This document shows, in pieces, positions 63,533 to 64,000 of a DNA stretch of 64,000 nucleotides; the first letter of the stretch is position 1; each line of letters begins with the position of its first letter. Below the pieces are notes generated by a model, which saw only the letters and a program-made list of their open reading frames with translations, was not told the origin of the DNA and ran no database searches. The stretch comes from Algoriphagus marincola DSM 16067. GTDB taxonomy: Bacteria; Bacteroidota; Bacteroidia; Cytophagales; Cyclobacteriaceae. The DNA lies in NCBI RefSeq assembly GCF_000429405.1, contig NZ_AUBU01000001.1, positions 124,001-188,000 on the forward strand. The letters are read 5' to 3'. The position numbers and the translations under genes were made by a program.

Positions 63533-63595
63533 CAATTTCCGAATCCCAACCTTCGAACCCCGAACCCCGAACCTCGAACTCTGAACCCCGAACCC
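63533..63595 (+). repeat. Heptanucleotide tandem array, CGAACCC type
   Basis: Nine consecutive 7-mers can be laid end to end: CAATTTC, CGAATCC, CAACCTT, then from 63554 CGAACCC, CGAACCC, CGAACCT, CGAACTC, TGAACCC, CGAACCC. The bases before it (63486-63532) are also C-rich with looser 7-8 bp periodicity. The array is strongly strand-asymmetric, with almost no G or T on this strand in the core. It is not a CRISPR. Confidence 0.85.
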
Positions 63596-63637
63596 CTTAA
63601 CCTATCAATTCGAAAATTGATCAGTTCCTCAATTCGA

Positions 63638-63714
63638 CATTCCTCATTCCTCATTCCTCATTCAACATTCCTAATTCCTCATTCAACATTCCTAATTCCT
63701 CATTCAACATTCTT
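63638..63714 (+). repeat. Heptanucleotide tandem array, CATTCCT type
   Basis: Eleven consecutive 7-mers: CATTCCT three times, CATTCAA, CATTCCT, AATTCCT, CATTCAA, CATTCCT, AATTCCT, CATTCAA, CATTCTT. The last part also forms a 21-bp higher-order unit (CATTCAA, CATTCCT, AATTCCT) present twice with a partial third copy. It ends 50 bp before the ATG at 63765. Translated on the minus strand it gives a 7-residue repeat, but no real gene is likely there. Confidence 0.88.
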
Positions 63715-63748
63715 TCACTTCCCTCAATCAGGAATAGCCATATTTCTT

Positions 63749-63756
63749 TATTTTTG
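63749..63756 (+). promoter_or_regulatory. Candidate -7 element of the terminal GT2 gene
   Basis: TATTTTTG fits TAnnTTTG exactly and lies 8 bp before the ATG at 63765, which would give a nearly leaderless transcript. No clear TTTG is seen 19-21 bp upstream, where the tandem array ends. Candidate only. Confidence 0.3.
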
Positions 63757-63764
63757 ATCTTCCC

Positions 63765-64000
63765 ATGGCAAATCAAGATTCCGGTAATTTTCCAGTTAAT
63801 ATTTCGGTGGTGGTCCCAGTATATAAAGGAGGGAATACCTTGGAAGAATTGATTCAAAGAATTTTGATGGCTTTAAATACCGAAAATCTTAAATCAGAAA
63901 TCATTCTTGTGGACGATGGCTGCCCTGAGGGATCTTGGGAATTGATCGAGAGGCTTTCGGAAAAGAATACGGAAGTTTTTGGGATAAAGCTTTCTCGTAA
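63765..64000 (+). CDS. GT2 family glycosyltransferase, 3'-truncated by window end
   Basis: An open frame from ATG 63765 to the window end, 78 full codons. ISVVVPVYKGGNTLEELIQR and EIILVDDGCPEGSWELIE are the first strand and the VDDG nucleotide-binding motif of GT2 enzymes of the polyprenyl-phosphate or DPM1-like kind. The trailing bases are an incomplete codon, not a stop. It starts a new transcription unit after the repeat arrays. Confidence 0.85.
   Translation, partial: MANQDSGNFPVNISVVVPVYKGGNTLEELIQRILMALNTENLKSEIILVDDGCPEGSWELIERLSEKNTEVFGIKLSR

Noticed and set aside
63486..63714. Possible CRISPR array
   Set aside because: The repeats are 7 bp (or 21 bp) and directly adjacent, with no unique spacers and no cas genes.
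63651..63857. A minus-strand frame ending in a 7-residue repeat
   Set aside because: It reads through the heptamer array and antisense to the GT2 gene at 63765; the peptide repeat is a by-product of the 21-bp DNA unit.

Overview
The window is AT-rich, gene-dense and entirely plus-strand. It reads as a surface-polysaccharide region of a Bacteroidota, probably a Cytophagales or Cyclobacteriaceae member; that rank is an inference from gene style, not a database result. Supporting signs are Wza/Wzc and SLBB export proteins of the Bacteroidota kind, TAnnTTTG-like promoter candidates, weak Shine-Dalgarno signals, many TTG starts and stop/start overlaps. I saw no tRNA, rRNA, transposase or CRISPR array.

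Region A (1-2059) holds the 3' end of a large SLBB export protein and a UDP-glucose dehydrogenase, closed by a terminator. Region B (2114-26501) is a long operon. It has a PglK-like ABC flippase, pseudaminic acid genes pseB, pseC, pseF, pseG and pseI, and an unusual insert inside them of two CitE-like CoA lyases, a MaoC-like hydratase and a left-handed beta-helix acyltransferase. It continues with a second sugar aminotransferase, an ATP-grasp/SDR fusion, glycosyltransferases, a Wzz-like protein, a Wzy-like polymerase, a PL8-type lyase and a Wzi-like outer-membrane protein, and ends at a strong terminator.

Region C (26723-58445) is a second, equally complete locus. It has a TviB/WbpO-type dehydrogenase, Wza, Wzc, a second ABC flippase, NeuC/NeuB/NeuA (sialic acid type), three asparagine-synthase-like amidotransferases, a methyltransferase, many GT4 enzymes, a second Wzy, a CapK/GNAT/NodB trio, an SDR and a WecA-like initiating transferase. 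It also ends at a strong terminator.

Region D (58876-63217) is a four-gene set of exported proteins: a proline-rich lipoprotein, two secreted proteins of unknown function and a leucine-rich-repeat protein built from three WW-LRR units. Region E (63218-64000) holds a terminator, a palindromic motif also found upstream of region D, two arrays of 7-bp tandem repeats, and the start of a GT2 glycosyltransferase gene that runs off the window.

Together, regions A-C should make two polymers, each with its own nonulosonic acid, flippase, polymerase and chain-length/export proteins. The least explained parts are the CoA-ester cassette inside the pseudaminic acid operon, which stands where PseH would be expected, and the secreted/LRR module.
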